A program made the translations under genes and the position numbers. From positions 1-64,000 of the forward strand of contig JAMPHD010000012.1 in NCBI GenBank assembly GCA_023663635.1: DNA of 64,000 bases, written 5' to 3'. The DNA comes from Acetatifactor muris (GTDB lineage Bacteria; Bacillota; Clostridia; Lachnospirales; Lachnospiraceae). Below, in pieces: positions 25,266 to 34,346 of the stretch. The stretch's first letter is position 1; each line of letters opens with the position of its first letter. The notes beneath the pieces were generated by a model. That model was given only the letters and a program-made list of their open reading frames with translations, was not told the DNA's origin and did no database searches.

Positions 25266-26507
25266 ATGAATCGGGACACGGATCAAAATACGGATAACCG
25301 GATGGCGGATACTTTTCAGAGAGTGCGCGCGGATGTGGATCTGGACGCGATCCTGCACAATGCGCGCAAGATGCGGGAGGGGCTCTCACCGCAGACCCGG
25401 ATGATGGCGGTGGTGAAGACGGACGGGTACGGCCACGGCAGCGTTCCCATCGCCCGCCTGTTGGAGGCGGAGGATTTTATTTACGGGTTTGCGGTTGCCA
25501 CACCGGAGGAGGCCTTTGCCTTAAGAGACCATGGTATCAAAAAGCCGATACTGATCCTGGGATATACTTTTCCCTATGCGTATGAGCGCATGGCCGGGGA
25601 GGGGATACGGGGCACCGTGTTCGCGGAGGGGACGCTCCCGGAGATGTCCCGCGCGGCCAAGGCGGCGGGGAAACCGCTGAAGGTTCATATCAAGGTGGAC
25701 ACCGGCATGGGGCGCGTCGGTATCAGACCGGACGACGAGGGACTTTCTTTTGTCAGAGCGCTAAAAGAGTACGCGCGGGACGGCAGTCTGGAAATCGAGG
25801 GCATTTTTACGCATTTTGCCAAAGCGGATGAGAGAGATCTGTCAGAGACCGAAAGGCAGCTTAAGCTGTTTCGGGAATTTACGGAGCGGATCGGGGCCGA
25901 AGAGGAGATCGACATCCCCATAAAACACTGTGCCAACAGCGCGACCATACTCAGGCTGCGGGAGGCGCAGATGAATGTGGTGAGGGCGGGCATTGCGCTC
26001 TATGGCCTGAGTCCCTCCGATGAGGTGCCGGCGGACGGATACGGGTTGAGGCCGGCATTGTCTCTACATAGTCGGGTGGTTTATGTGAAAACGCTGCGCA
26101 AAGGGCAGAGTGTCAGCTATGGCGGGCTCTTTACGGCGGAACATGACATGCGGATCGCCACTGTCCCGGTGGGATACGGGGACGGATATCCCCGCTCCCT
26201 CTCCTGCGGGAAGGGCTATGTGCTGATCCGGGGAGAGCGGGCCCCCATATTGGGGCGTGTGTGCATGGATCAGTTCATGGCGGATGTGAGTGGGATTTCG
26301 GATGTGGCGGCGGGGGACGCGGTCACGCTGCTCGGCTCGGACGGCGGGGAACGCATTACCGCGGAGCAGTTGGGCGCCTGGTCAGGAAGATTTGATTATG
26401 AGCTGGTCTGTGATCTGAACCGGCGCGTGCCCAGGGTGTTTTACCGGGAAGGTCGGATCGTGGGGATCCTGGATTCGGATGGATTTCGCGGAGAAGAGAC
26501 ATTGTAG
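25266..26507 (+). CDS. alr: Alanine racemase
   Basis: Interconverts L- and D-alanine for peptidoglycan, using pyridoxal phosphate. Counting from ATG 25266 the protein has 413 residues, PLP lysine Lys51 in [12 protein letters not shown], the barrel motif [15 protein letters not shown], and the C-terminal catalytic Tyr region ([30 protein letters not shown]). The start is uncertain: ATG 25266 has AGGAGA 5 nt upstream, while ATG 25209, 25230 and 25302 are also in frame; the first 15 residues are low-complexity and not family-like. In Bacillus alr precedes ndoAI-ndoA; here the toxin homologue follows directly. Confidence 0.93.
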   Translation: MNRDTDQNTDNRMADTFQRVRADVDLDAILHNARKMREGLSPQTRMMAVVKTDGYGHGSVPIARLLEAEDFIYGFAVATPEEAFALRDHGIKKPILILGYTFPYAYERMAGEGIRGTVFAEGTLPEMSRAAKAAGKPLKVHIKVDTGMGRVGIRPDDEGLSFVRALKEYARDGSLEIEGIFTHFAKADERDLSETERQLKLFREFTERIGAEEEIDIPIKHCANSATILRLREAQMNVVRAGIALYGLSPSDEVPADGYGLRPALSLHSRVVYVKTLRKGQSVSYGGLFTAEHDMRIATVPVGYGDGYPRSLSCGKGYVLIRGERAPILGRVCMDQFMADVSGISDVAAGDAVTLLGSDGGERITAEQLGAWSGRFDYELVCDLNRRVPRVFYREGRIVGILDSDGFRGEETL

Positions 26508-26541
26508 CGTTTTATCCTGACATTTACATTTCAGAAAATAA

Positions 26542-26571
26542 TTGGAATACCTCCAGGGAAACGGGTAATAC
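26542..26571 (+). promoter_or_regulatory. Possible promoter of the endoA gene
   Basis: TTGGAA (26542-26547), 18-bp spacer, TAATAC (26566-26571). The match is moderate; read-through from alr is also possible. Confidence 0.35.
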
Positions 26572-26605
26572 TATCTGTAAGCCGATCAGGCGGATTGGAG
26601 GAATA

Positions 26606-26947
26606 ATGAGAAGAGGAGATGTATATTACGCGGACTTGAGACCGGTGGTGGGATCGGAGCAGGGAGGCATCAGACCGGTGCTCATCATTCAGAATGATGT
26701 GGGCAACCGGCACAGTCCCACGGTCATCTGCGCCGCGATCACTTCCAAGATGAATAAGGCCAAACTGCCCACGCATATTGAACTGCGGGCGGATCTGTAT
26801 GACATGGATAAAGATTCCGTGGTGCTGTTGGAACAGCTCAGAACGATAGACAAGAAACGCCTGAAGGATAAGGTATGCCATCTGGACGGCGATATCATGA
26901 GAAAGGTGAATCATGCGCTGATGATCAGTCTGGAACTCAATACATAA
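26606..26947 (+). CDS. ndoA: MazF/PemK-type mRNA interferase (EndoA homologue)
   Basis: A 113-residue ribonuclease that cuts mRNA at short specific sites. It is very close in sequence pattern to Bacillus Endo[21 protein letters not shown], then [24 protein letters not shown] and [13 protein letters not shown], including the active-site Arg and Thr positions. The Shine-Dalgarno site (TTGGAGGA) is strong. In Bacillus and many relatives the antitoxin gene ndoAI lies between alr and ndoA; here only 98 bp separate them and no ribbon-helix-helix gene is present there or elsewhere in the window. It may be restrained by a distant antitoxin or be naturally solitary. Confidence 0.92.
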   Translation: MRRGDVYYADLRPVVGSEQGGIRPVLIIQNDVGNRHSPTVICAAITSKMNKAKLPTHIELRADLYDMDKDSVVLLEQLRTIDKKRLKDKVCHLDGDIMRKVNHALMISLELNT

Positions 26948-26976
26948 GCGAAACCGGAGACCGGACAGGCGGGGAG

Positions 26977-27015
26977 CGACGGCCGGTATGAGAGAGACGA
27001 CGGCCGGTATGAGAG
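26977..27015 (+). repeat. 18-bp direct repeat with 21-bp period
   Basis: CGACGGCCGGTATGAGAG occurs at 26977-26994 and 26998-27015, between endoA and the next promoter. No gene or structure explains it. Confidence 0.75.
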
Positions 27016-27019
27016 GTTC

Positions 27020-27048
27020 TTGACGAACAGGGGCAAATGGTATATCAT
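27020..27048 (+). promoter_or_regulatory. Sigma-A promoter of the CNNM/CBS gene
   Basis: TTGACG (27020-27025), 17-bp spacer, TATCAT (27043-27048), about 45 nt ahead of the start at 27099. Confidence 0.55.
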
Positions 27049-27098
27049 ACTATCATTAAAATATCATCAAAACACAGGATAAAGGAGATTTTTCAGAC

Positions 27099-28550
27099 AT
27101 GGAAGACGCTGGACCCGGTGCCGGTATCATTTTTGTCATTCTGTTATTTATGGATATGTTTCTGTACGGTTTTGGTTCCGCCATCGCCGAACTCAATGAG
27201 AAGGAAGTGGAGAGACGGGCCGGGGAGAAGGACGCCAAGAGCATCAGACTCATGGAGATCATCCGTCACCCCAACCGTTACGCGAATACCGTACAGCTGA
27301 CGACGACTCTGATCAATGTGATCGCGGGAGCCGTGTATCTGAATCTGTGGATCCGGTTTCTGGAGAGAAACCTGAGCAGGTTTGCGGAATCCAAGGCGCT
27401 CTCCATGGGAGTGTCCGCGGGAGTGATCGGAATCGTGTTCAGCGTATTGGCCTCCGTGATCTCCGCGTTGGCGCTGCTCTACATATTTTTGACCTTTGGC
27501 GTACTCCTGCCCAAGAGGGTGGCAGCCAAGGCTCCCGAGAAATGGGCTTACGCGTGTGTGGGACCTGCCACGGCGCTGATCAAAATGCTCGCGCCCTTCA
27601 CGGGTCTGGTGAACGCAACGGTGACGGCCATATTGTTTGTGTTCGGCGTGCGCGGTGACGAGGATGAGAATGATGTCACCGAGGAAGAGATCATCAACAT
27701 GGTGCAGGAGGGATTTGAGCAGGGTGTCCTGGAGGACAGCGAGGCGGAGATGATCTCCAATATTTTCACCTATGGCGATAAAGAGGCGCAGGATATCATG
27801 ACCCACCGCAGCAATGTGGTGGCCATTGACGGCAGCATGCATCTGAAGGATGCCATTGATTTCATGTTGGCGGGCACCAACAGCCGTTATCCGGTCTATG
27901 AGGAGAATATCGACCACATCATCGGGGTGCTGCATCTGAAGGACGCCATGCGCTATCACAGGCGCGATGATTCCTCGGACGGCTGCATCAGGGATCTGGA
28001 GGGGCTGCTCAGAGAGGCTTATTTTGTGCCGCAGACCAAGAATATAGACGAGCTGTTTGAGGAGATGCAGTCGCGGAAACTTCAGATGGCCATCGTGGTG
28101 GACGAGTACGGACAGATGGACGGACTGGTAGCCATGGAGGATATCCTGGAGGAGATCGTGGGCAATATTTTGGACGAGTATGACGAGGACACGGAATATA
28201 TCGAGGACAAGGGAAATGACGAGTATGTCATGGAGGGAAAGACGCCTCTGGAGGATCTGGCGGAGCGGTTCGGCATCAATTTTGACGGGGAGGAATTTGA
28301 GACTCTGAACGGATTTATGATCTATCGCTTGGATCATATCCCCGAGCCGGGAGAAGAGTTTGACGTGGACTATCAGGGATACAATTTCAGGATCCTGTCC
28401 GTGGAGAACAAGATGGTGCAGAGTGTCCTGGTGACCAAACTTCCCGAGGAGACCGGGGAGACGGACCCTAAGGACGGCGGGCGGCCCAAAGAGCAGACGA
28501 AACCTTCCGGGGAAAACGAACAATCCGCCCTTGAAGAAAGTGCAAAATAA
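27099..28550 (+). CDS. Hemolysin C/CorC-type CNNM-CBS membrane protein
   Basis: A 483-residue membrane protein of the UPF0053/CNNM family, linked to magnesium or cobalt transport. Three to four hydrophobic segments in the first 190 residues form the CNNM (DUF21) domain, followed by a CBS pair (about 205-330; GDKEAQDIMTHRSNVVAID, NSRYPVYEENIDHIIGVLH, AIVVDEYGQMDGLVAMEDIL) and a CorC_HlyC domain (about 345-430). The C-terminal 45 residues are charged and disordered. Despite the family name, hemolysis should not be assumed. It has its own promoter, and the promoter of yebC overlaps its last codons. Confidence 0.9.
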   Translation: MEDAGPGAGIIFVILLFMDMFLYGFGSAIAELNEKEVERRAGEKDAKSIRLMEIIRHPNRYANTVQLTTTLINVIAGAVYLNLWIRFLERNLSRFAESKALSMGVSAGVIGIVFSVLASVISALALLYIFLTFGVLLPKRVAAKAPEKWAYACVGPATALIKMLAPFTGLVNATVTAILFVFGVRGDEDENDVTEEEIINMVQEGFEQGVLEDSEAEMISNIFTYGDKEAQDIMTHRSNVVAIDGSMHLKDAIDFMLAGTNSRYPVYEENIDHIIGVLHLKDAMRYHRRDDSSDGCIRDLEGLLREAYFVPQTKNIDELFEEMQSRKLQMAIVVDEYGQMDGLVAMEDILEEIVGNILDEYDEDTEYIEDKGNDEYVMEGKTPLEDLAERFGINFDGEEFETLNGFMIYRLDHIPEPGEEFDVDYQGYNFRILSVENKMVQSVLVTKLPEETGETDPKDGGRPKEQTKPSGENEQSALEESAK

Positions 28551-28559
28551 TGATATGAT
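28531..28559 (+). promoter_or_regulatory. Sigma-A promoter of yebC
   Basis: TTGAAG (28531-28536), 17-bp spacer, TATGAT (28554-28559), overlapping the end of the upstream gene. Confidence 0.65.
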
Positions 28560-28608
28560 ACAAAATGTATGCGGAAAGACATGCAGGATAAAAGGAGAGA
28601 GATAAAAA

Positions 28609-29337
28609 ATGTCAGGACATTCTAAGTTTGCGAATATCAAACATAAAAAAGAGAAGAACGATGCCGCGAAGGGCAAGATCTTTACCATCATCGGGCGCGA
28701 GATCGCCGTGGCGGTCAAGGAGGGCGGTCCCGATCCCAACAATAATTTCAAGCTCGCCACGGTCATTGCCAAGGCGAAGGCCAACAATATGCCCAATGAC
28801 ACCATTGAGCGCGGCATCAAGAAAGCTGCGGGAGACGTGGGCAATGTCAACTATGAGTATGTGACCTATGAGGGATACGGCCCCAACGGCATCGCCATCA
28901 TCGTGGACGCGCTGACGGACAACAAGAACCGCACGGCGGCCAATGTGAGGAGCGCTTTCACCAAGGGGCAGGGCAATATCGGCACGCCCGGCTGCGTCTC
29001 CTTCATGTTTGACAAGAAGGGTCAGATCATCATAGACAAAGAAGAGTGCGACATGGAGGCCGACGATCTGATGATGACGGCGTTGGACGCGGGAGCTGAG
29101 GATTTCTCCGAGGAGGAGGACAGCTTTGAAGTGCTGACGGATCCGGATGCCTTTGAGGATGTGAGAAAGGCTCTGGAGGACGCGGGCATTCCCATGCTGA
29201 GCGCCGAGGTGACCATGATCCCTCAGAATTATGTGGAGCTCTCCGATGAGACCGCCGTCAGGAATCTTCAGCGGACGCTGGATATTCTGGACGAGGATGA
29301 TGACGTGCAGGCGGTATATCACAACTGGGACGAGTGA
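28609..29337 (+). CDS. yebC: YebC/PmpR (TACO1) family protein
   Basis: A 242-residue protein of the three-domain YebC family: [20 protein letters not shown] at the N-terminus, [12 protein letters not shown] in domain I, and [19 protein letters not shown] leading domain II. Members were described as transcription regulators; recent work places several of them on the ribosome, easing translation of proline-rich or other difficult sequences. The acidic C-terminal stretches ([24 protein letters not shown]) are normal. It has a strong AAAGGAGAGA site and its own promoter. Confidence 0.93.
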   Translation: MSGHSKFANIKHKKEKNDAAKGKIFTIIGREIAVAVKEGGPDPNNNFKLATVIAKAKANNMPNDTIERGIKKAAGDVGNVNYEYVTYEGYGPNGIAIIVDALTDNKNRTAANVRSAFTKGQGNIGTPGCVSFMFDKKGQIIIDKEECDMEADDLMMTALDAGAEDFSEEEDSFEVLTDPDAFEDVRKALEDAGIPMLSAEVTMIPQNYVELSDETAVRNLQRTLDILDEDDDVQAVYHNWDE

Positions 29338-29390
29338 CGCGGGATCTTGCGATATAAGTTTTCAAAAGCTTTCATAGAGAGGATGCGGCA

Positions 29391-29416
29391 GCACCACCTT
29401 GGCAGGGTGGTGTTTG
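29391..29416 (+). terminator. Weak hairpin between yebC and metY
   Basis: CACCACC pairs with GGGTGGTG across TTGGCA, followed only by TTT. It may terminate yebC or be part of the metY leader. The 135-bp gap shows no SAM riboswitch motif. Confidence 0.35.
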
Positions 29417-29472
29417 CTGTAGTTATAACAGGCACAAAGCGAGCATTTAACAGGCATTAGGAGGACAGGGCC

Positions 29473-30759
29473 ATGGCGCAAAATCCGAATTTTAAGAAAG
29501 AGACCATATGTGTGCAGTCCGGGTGGCAGCCTGTGAACGGACAGCCCAGAGTGCTGCCCATCATACAGAGCACTACCTACAAGTACGACACTTCCGAGCA
29601 GATGGGAAAACTTTTTGACTTGGAGGAGAGCGGTTATTTCTACACCAGACTGCAAAACCCCATCAACGATCTGGTGGCGCAGAAGATCTGTGAACTGGAG
29701 GGCGGTGTGGCCGCCATGCTCACGAGTTCCGGACAGGCCGCCAACTACTATGCGGTGTTCAATATCTGCGAGGCGGGAGATCATGTGGTCATGTCCTCCA
29801 CCGTATATGGGGGCACTTTCAATCTGCTCACCGTCACCATGCAAAAGATGGGGATCGAGACCACGGTGGTGGATCCGGACGCGGATGAGGAGGAGATCGC
29901 GGGGGCATTCCGGCCCAATACCAAATGCATGATGGCGGAGACCATCGCCAATCCGGCGCTGGTGGTGTTGGATATCGAGAAGTTTGCCCGGTTGGCGCAC
30001 AGCCACGGCGTGCCTCTGATCGTGGACAATACCTTTGCCACGCCCATCAACTGCAATCCCTTCCGGTTCGGGGCGGACATCGTCACCCACTCCACCACCA
30101 AATACATGGACGGACATGCCATGAGTGTGGGCGGCGCGATCGTGGATTCCGGCAATTTTGACTGGGATCGGTACGGGGACAAATTCCACGGACTGACTAC
30201 CCCCGACGAGTCCTATCACGGGGTGACCTATACGAAAAAGTTCGGCAAGGCCGCCTATATCACCAAGGCCACCGTACAACTCATGCGGGATCTCGGCTCC
30301 ATTCAGGCGCCCATGAACGCGTTTCTTCTGAATGTGGGACTGGAGACACTGCCCCTGCGCATGGAGAGACACTGCGCCAACGCGCAGGCCGTGGCGGAGT
30401 TTTTGGAGCGGCATGAGAGCGTGGCATGGGTCAATTATCCGGGACTTAAGAGCAATAAATATTATGAGCTTGGGCAAAAATACATGCCAAAGGGAAGTTG
30501 CGGCGTGATCTCTTTCGGCTTGAAGGGCGGAAGAGAGGCCGCGGAGAAGATGATGGACAGGCTGCAGCTCGCGGCCATCGTGACCCATGTGGCGGATGCC
30601 AGGACCTGTGTGCTGCATCCGGCCAGCCACACCCATCGTCAGATGAATGATGAGCAGCTTGCGGAGGCGGGCGTGGCGCCTGATCTGATCCGTCTGTCCG
30701 TGGGCATTGAGCATGTGGATGACATTATTGCGGATCTGAGACAGGCAATGGAAGGATAA
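29473..30759 (+). CDS. metY: O-acetylhomoserine sulfhydrylase family enzyme
   Basis: A 428-residue PLP enzyme of the Cys/Met metabolism family. The N-terminus (ETICVQSGWQPVNGQPRVLP), the YTRLQNPINDLVAQKI motif, the phosphate-binding LTSSGQAANYYA and PLP lysine Lys210 in HSTTKYMDGHAMSVGG are clear. Length and the insertion before the C-terminus fit MetY-type enzymes, which make homocysteine from O-acetylhomoserine and sulfide. Methionine gamma-lyase is a close alternative that sequence reading alone does not exclude. A TTAGGAGGA site lies before the ATG. The GT2 gene follows after 29 bp, with no functional link evident. Confidence 0.88.
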   Translation: MAQNPNFKKETICVQSGWQPVNGQPRVLPIIQSTTYKYDTSEQMGKLFDLEESGYFYTRLQNPINDLVAQKICELEGGVAAMLTSSGQAANYYAVFNICEAGDHVVMSSTVYGGTFNLLTVTMQKMGIETTVVDPDADEEEIAGAFRPNTKCMMAETIANPALVVLDIEKFARLAHSHGVPLIVDNTFATPINCNPFRFGADIVTHSTTKYMDGHAMSVGGAIVDSGNFDWDRYGDKFHGLTTPDESYHGVTYTKKFGKAAYITKATVQLMRDLGSIQAPMNAFLLNVGLETLPLRMERHCANAQAVAEFLERHESVAWVNYPGLKSNKYYELGQKYMPKGSCGVISFGLKGGREAAEKMMDRLQLAAIVTHVADARTCVLHPASHTHRQMNDEQLAEAGVAPDLIRLSVGIEHVDDIIADLRQAMEG

Positions 30760-30788
30760 GACCGGGAAACCGAGGATCGGAGGTAAGG

Positions 30789-31745
30789 ATGGACAGACTG
30801 GCGATAGTGGTGCCCTGCTACAATGAAGAGGAAGTGTTGAAGATCGCGTCCAAGGCTCTGCGCGATGTGTTGGCTGATCTTGTGAGCAAGGGCAAGATCG
30901 GGGCGGACAGCTTTATATTGTTTGTAAATGACGGCAGCAAAGATCGCACATGGGAACTGATCGAGGAGGAACACGCGGCTTGGCCGAGACAGGTCTTCGG
31001 GGTGAAACTGGCCGGCAATGTGGGACATCAGTTCGCGTTGACGGCGGGGCTGCTCACGGCCAAGGATATGAGCGATGTGACGGTGTCCATCGACGCGGAT
31101 CTGCAGGACGACGTGGCGGTCATCGAGGAGATGATCGACAAGTTCCACGCGGGCAATGATATTGTCTACGGCGTGAGGAAGGAGCGCAAGACGGATACCT
31201 TCTTCAAGCGGACTACCGCGCAGGGATTCTATAAGGTGATGGGGATGATGGGGGTCAAGACCGTCTACAACCACGCAGATTTCCGCCTGATGAGCAAGCG
31301 GGCGGTGGAGCAGTTCTCCCTGTATAAGGAGACCAATCTGTTCCTGCGGGGCATGATGCCGCTCATCGGCTATCAGACGGATTGCGTTTACTATGACCGC
31401 AAGGAGCGGGTGGCCGGAGAGTCCAAGTATCCTCTGAAGAAGATGTTGGCCTTGGCCTTCAACGGGATCTCCTCGTTCAGCGTCAAGCCCATCAGCATGA
31501 TCCTCGGATTGGGCATGGTCATCATCTGTGCCTCCATACTGGCGGCGATCTACGCGCTGATATCCTATTTCACGGGGCATGTAGTGCCGGGATGGACGTC
31601 CCTGATCCTGTCCATCTGGTTTCTGGGCGGCGTACAGCTTTTGGCGATCGGTCTTGTGGGACAGTACATCGGCAAGATCTATATCGAGGTGAAACAGAGA
31701 CCCCGCTATAACATTGAAAAGGTTTTGGCGGATGAAGAAAAGTAG
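30789..31745 (+). CDS. Polyprenyl-phosphate glycosyltransferase (GtrB/DPM1-like GT2)
   Basis: A 318-residue membrane-linked glycosyltransferase. The GT2 fold shows VVPCYNEEEVL at the N-terminus, LFVNDGSKDRTW, and the catalytic DADLQDD motif (about 97-103). Two C-terminal membrane helices (about 232-258 and 268-292; SMILGLGMVIICASILAAI, LSIWFLGGVQLLAIGLVGQY) hold it at the membrane. Such enzymes load sugars onto undecaprenyl phosphate for transfer outside the cell. Its stop overlaps the start of the next gene, a large membrane protein of a size and topology that would suit an acceptor-side transferase, so the two probably work together (inference). Confidence 0.9.
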   Translation: MDRLAIVVPCYNEEEVLKIASKALRDVLADLVSKGKIGADSFILFVNDGSKDRTWELIEEEHAAWPRQVFGVKLAGNVGHQFALTAGLLTAKDMSDVTVSIDADLQDDVAVIEEMIDKFHAGNDIVYGVRKERKTDTFFKRTTAQGFYKVMGMMGVKTVYNHADFRLMSKRAVEQFSLYKETNLFLRGMMPLIGYQTDCVYYDRKERVAGESKYPLKKMLALAFNGISSFSVKPISMILGLGMVIICASILAAIYALISYFTGHVVPGWTSLILSIWFLGGVQLLAIGLVGQYIGKIYIEVKQRPRYNIEKVLADEEK

Positions 31746-33333
31746 TCTGCCCGTGATCTCCATATGGTTTCTCTACGGGGCCGCAGTAGGCAGTTGCCTG
31801 TTTCTGGTGGCGATCTCCGTGGCCGTGCGGTTGGGATATCCCGCCATGGCGGGACTGGCGGCGGGGCTTGCGGTGCTGGCGGCCATCGGTCTGATCGTAT
31901 GGAGAGCGCATGGGCCGGCCGTAAGGTGCAGCCTGAAACTGAGCGGGCGACCTCTGGCGGGAAATATCGCGGAGGGACTGTTGGTGATCGTATGTCTTGC
32001 GGGGATGATCGTTTGGTGGATCGCCCTTGCCGGGACATTGTCCATGGACGCGACATGGGAATCCGCATACATGGCGGAGACGGGGTTTGTGACGGATGCG
32101 GCTCACGGGGGCGAGAAAGTATATCTGTATCTGTTGCACGGGATGATGTTTCTTATGGGAAACCGTATCCTGGCGGCCATGATCCTGCAGCCTGTCCTGT
32201 TGGCGGCAGCCTCCCTCGCCTTATATTTTGGCGTTCGCAGCCTGTCCGGACGGATCGCCGCGTCGGTGACATTGATTTTTATGGGATTTGGCACATATAT
32301 GACGGGGGAGACACACAAGGTTTCGTCTTTTCTGCCTGTGTTGTTTGTCTTCGGCCTGGCTCTGGGCGGCATTGCCCGGATCCCTGACGGGATAGAGCAG
32401 GCGGATACCGTGATCCGCAAGGTTTTGCGAGTGTTGCATTGCGTGGCGGTGGGAGTCCTGATCGGGGTCTGTTTTTACATGGATGCGGCAGGGATCACTC
32501 TGTTGCTCTTTCTGACAGTCAAAATCTGCGCGGAGTCGGGAAGATTTGAGAAACTGATCACTCCGTTGGGGGTGTTTCTCGGCTGCCTGGCGGTGGCGAT
32601 CCTGTGTTATGTGGGGCTGCATTGTCCGGGCGGCGCGGTATGGGATTCCATATCCGGGCAGATGGCTCTGTACGCGCCGGGAGGTTTTCGGGTTCCGGTG
32701 ATGATGACGGAAGGGACGCTCGGCCCGGATGTGCCGGTTTTAGTGGCATTAATGGCCGCGGGTGTGTTTGGTTTTTGGCATCATCAAAGGATGGAGAGAT
32801 ATATTCCGTGGTTTTTGGCGGCGGTGCTTTTGATGGGGATGCAGTGTTTTGGAATGAGCGCTCCGGAGCGGTTTAACGCCTATGGTCTTTTGTATCTGTT
32901 CTGTGCCGCCATGGCGGGATGCAGTTTGGAAGAGTTGTTTTGGACCGGGGAGGCCGGAGCGGATTCCGATGATATTGATATTGCGAAGACGGAAGACGGA
33001 GAGACGGATGAGGACGGTATGAGAAAGAAACACAGGCAAGATTGGGAATCATCACAGGAAAATCAGGAACTGTCGCGCGAAAAACGCGATATGGCGTTTG
33101 AGACCCTTGAAACTTCCGAAGAATCGGAGGCTCAGGTTGGCGATGTGGAAAACGCTTTGCCTCTGCCGGGGAAACATGTGCGCAAGAAATTGATGTTTGA
33201 GGCCATTGAACCTTCCGAGGAGGAGAGTCAGGTCAACTATATAGAAAATCCCCTGCCCCTGCCCAAGAAACATGTGCGCAGGGTATTGGATTACGATTAC
33301 GAAGTGCCGGACGATGATGATTTTGACATTTAG
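31732..33333 (+). CDS. Polytopic membrane protein with duplicated LPLP-KHV tail
   Basis: A 533-residue protein with about ten to eleven membrane segments over residues 8-400, then an acidic cytoplasmic tail (about 405-533). The first large outside loop has SMDATWESAYMAE, with acidic residues placed as in lipid-linked-sugar glycosyltransferases (GT-C type), but I cannot assign a family. The tail holds a repeat: NALPLPGKHVRKKLMFE and NPLPLPKKHVRRVLDYD, ending in a poly-acidic DDDDFDI. ATG 31732 overlaps the GT2 gene by 14 bp, which implies translational coupling and a common pathway. It may transfer the sugar the GT2 loads. Confidence 0.75.
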   Translation: MKKSSLPVISIWFLYGAAVGSCLFLVAISVAVRLGYPAMAGLAAGLAVLAAIGLIVWRAHGPAVRCSLKLSGRPLAGNIAEGLLVIVCLAGMIVWWIALAGTLSMDATWESAYMAETGFVTDAAHGGEKVYLYLLHGMMFLMGNRILAAMILQPVLLAAASLALYFGVRSLSGRIAASVTLIFMGFGTYMTGETHKVSSFLPVLFVFGLALGGIARIPDGIEQADTVIRKVLRVLHCVAVGVLIGVCFYMDAAGITLLLFLTVKICAESGRFEKLITPLGVFLGCLAVAILCYVGLHCPGGAVWDSISGQMALYAPGGFRVPVMMTEGTLGPDVPVLVALMAAGVFGFWHHQRMERYIPWFLAAVLLMGMQCFGMSAPERFNAYGLLYLFCAAMAGCSLEELFWTGEAGADSDDIDIAKTEDGETDEDGMRKKHRQDWESSQENQELSREKRDMAFETLETSEESEAQVGDVENALPLPGKHVRKKLMFEAIEPSEEESQVNYIENPLPLPKKHVRRVLDYDYEVPDDDDFDI

Positions 33334-33424
33334 ACGGTCATGGCATTCGGATGATCCCGCAGGGAAAGCTTTGGGATAAAATCCCGCCAAACAGGCATAC
33401 TAAAGGACAGATCACGGATAAAGG

Positions 33425-33465
33425 AGCCGTGTCCCGTAAAGGGCATGGTTCTTTTGATTTTGTTT
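33425..33465 (+). terminator. Probable terminator after the membrane protein gene
   Basis: A 10-bp stem with three G-T pairs (33425-33434 with 33441-33450) is followed by CTTTTGATTTTG. Moderate strength. Confidence 0.55.
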
Positions 33466-33493
33466 CGTTGCTTAGAATGCGGGAGGAGAGGAC

Positions 33494-34228
33494 ATGGATC
33501 AGAATATTCGCGAGGCCGGAAACGGCGATGACAATGATAAGGAGGATGACCGGGACAGGAAGGCCAAACAGGAGGAACATGAGGATGAGCGCATCGAGAA
33601 ACTGGGGCAGCTCACGTTGGAGGGGGATGATGACAGAAAGGACATCCATCTTTTGTCCATCATCGGGGAGATAGAAGGGCATGACAATCTCTCCAACAAC
33701 TCCAAGACCACCAAGTATGAGCATGTTCTGCCCAGACTGGCGGCCATTGAGGACAGCAGGGAGATTCAGGGGGTGTTGGTGATCCTGAACACCATGGGAG
33801 GAGATGTGGAGGCGGGACTTGCCATCGCTGAGATGTTGGCGTCCTTGAGCAAACCCACCGTGTCATTGGTGCTCGGCGGAAGTCATTCCATCGGCGTGCC
33901 CATCGCGGTGAGCACGGACTATTCCTTTATCGTGCCCACGGGCACCATGGTGATCCATCCGGTGCGCATGAACGGCACCGTGATCGGGGTGCCGCAGACT
34001 TTCGACTATTTCAAGCTGATACAGGATCGGATCACCGGTTTTGTGTGCCGCCATTGTCAGGTGGAGAGAAAATGTTTTGAGAAACTGATGATGGAGACGG
34101 GAGTGCTGACCAAGGATGTGGGCACGATCCTTGTGGGAGAGGAGGCCGTCAAATACGGCATCATCGATGCGGTGGGCGGAATCGACCGCGCCATCGCCAA
34201 ACTGCATGAACTGATCGGGGACAAATAA
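33494..34228 (+). CDS. tepA: ClpP-like protease TepA
   Basis: A 244-residue member of the ClpP/TepA family. The first 50 residues are charged and disordered (many Asp, Glu, Lys, Arg). The ClpP-like fold carries VILNTMGGDVEAGLAIAEML (oxyanion region), the nucleophile Ser in LGGSHSIGVPIA, and a His in MVIHPVRMNG. Bacillus TepA (YmfB) is linked to protein translocation and spore outgrowth. It lies directly before spoIIIE/ftsK, the same order as in Bacillus, which supports orthology. The GGAGAGG site precedes the ATG. Confidence 0.88.
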   Translation: MDQNIREAGNGDDNDKEDDRDRKAKQEEHEDERIEKLGQLTLEGDDDRKDIHLLSIIGEIEGHDNLSNNSKTTKYEHVLPRLAAIEDSREIQGVLVILNTMGGDVEAGLAIAEMLASLSKPTVSLVLGGSHSIGVPIAVSTDYSFIVPTGTMVIHPVRMNGTVIGVPQTFDYFKLIQDRITGFVCRHCQVERKCFEKLMMETGVLTKDVGTILVGEEAVKYGIIDAVGGIDRAIAKLHELIGDK

Positions 34229-34273
34229 AATGAGAGCAAATGAAAAGGAAGAAATAAAATGCCGGGATACATG

Positions 34274-34302
34274 GTGACAAGATGCGGGAAAAATGGTATA
34301 CT
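34274..34302 (+). promoter_or_regulatory. Sigma-A promoter of ftsK/spoIIIE
   Basis: GTGACA (34274-34279), 17-bp spacer, TATACT (34297-34302) with TGG before it (extended -10). Confidence 0.6.
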
Positions 34303-34346
34303 AATACTTTAGAAACGAAAAGAAGAACAGAGAGGTAGGAAGCGAG

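Noticed and set aside
29338..29472. SAM riboswitch before metY
   Set aside because: The gap is short and lacks the conserved SAM-I elements; only one small hairpin is visible.
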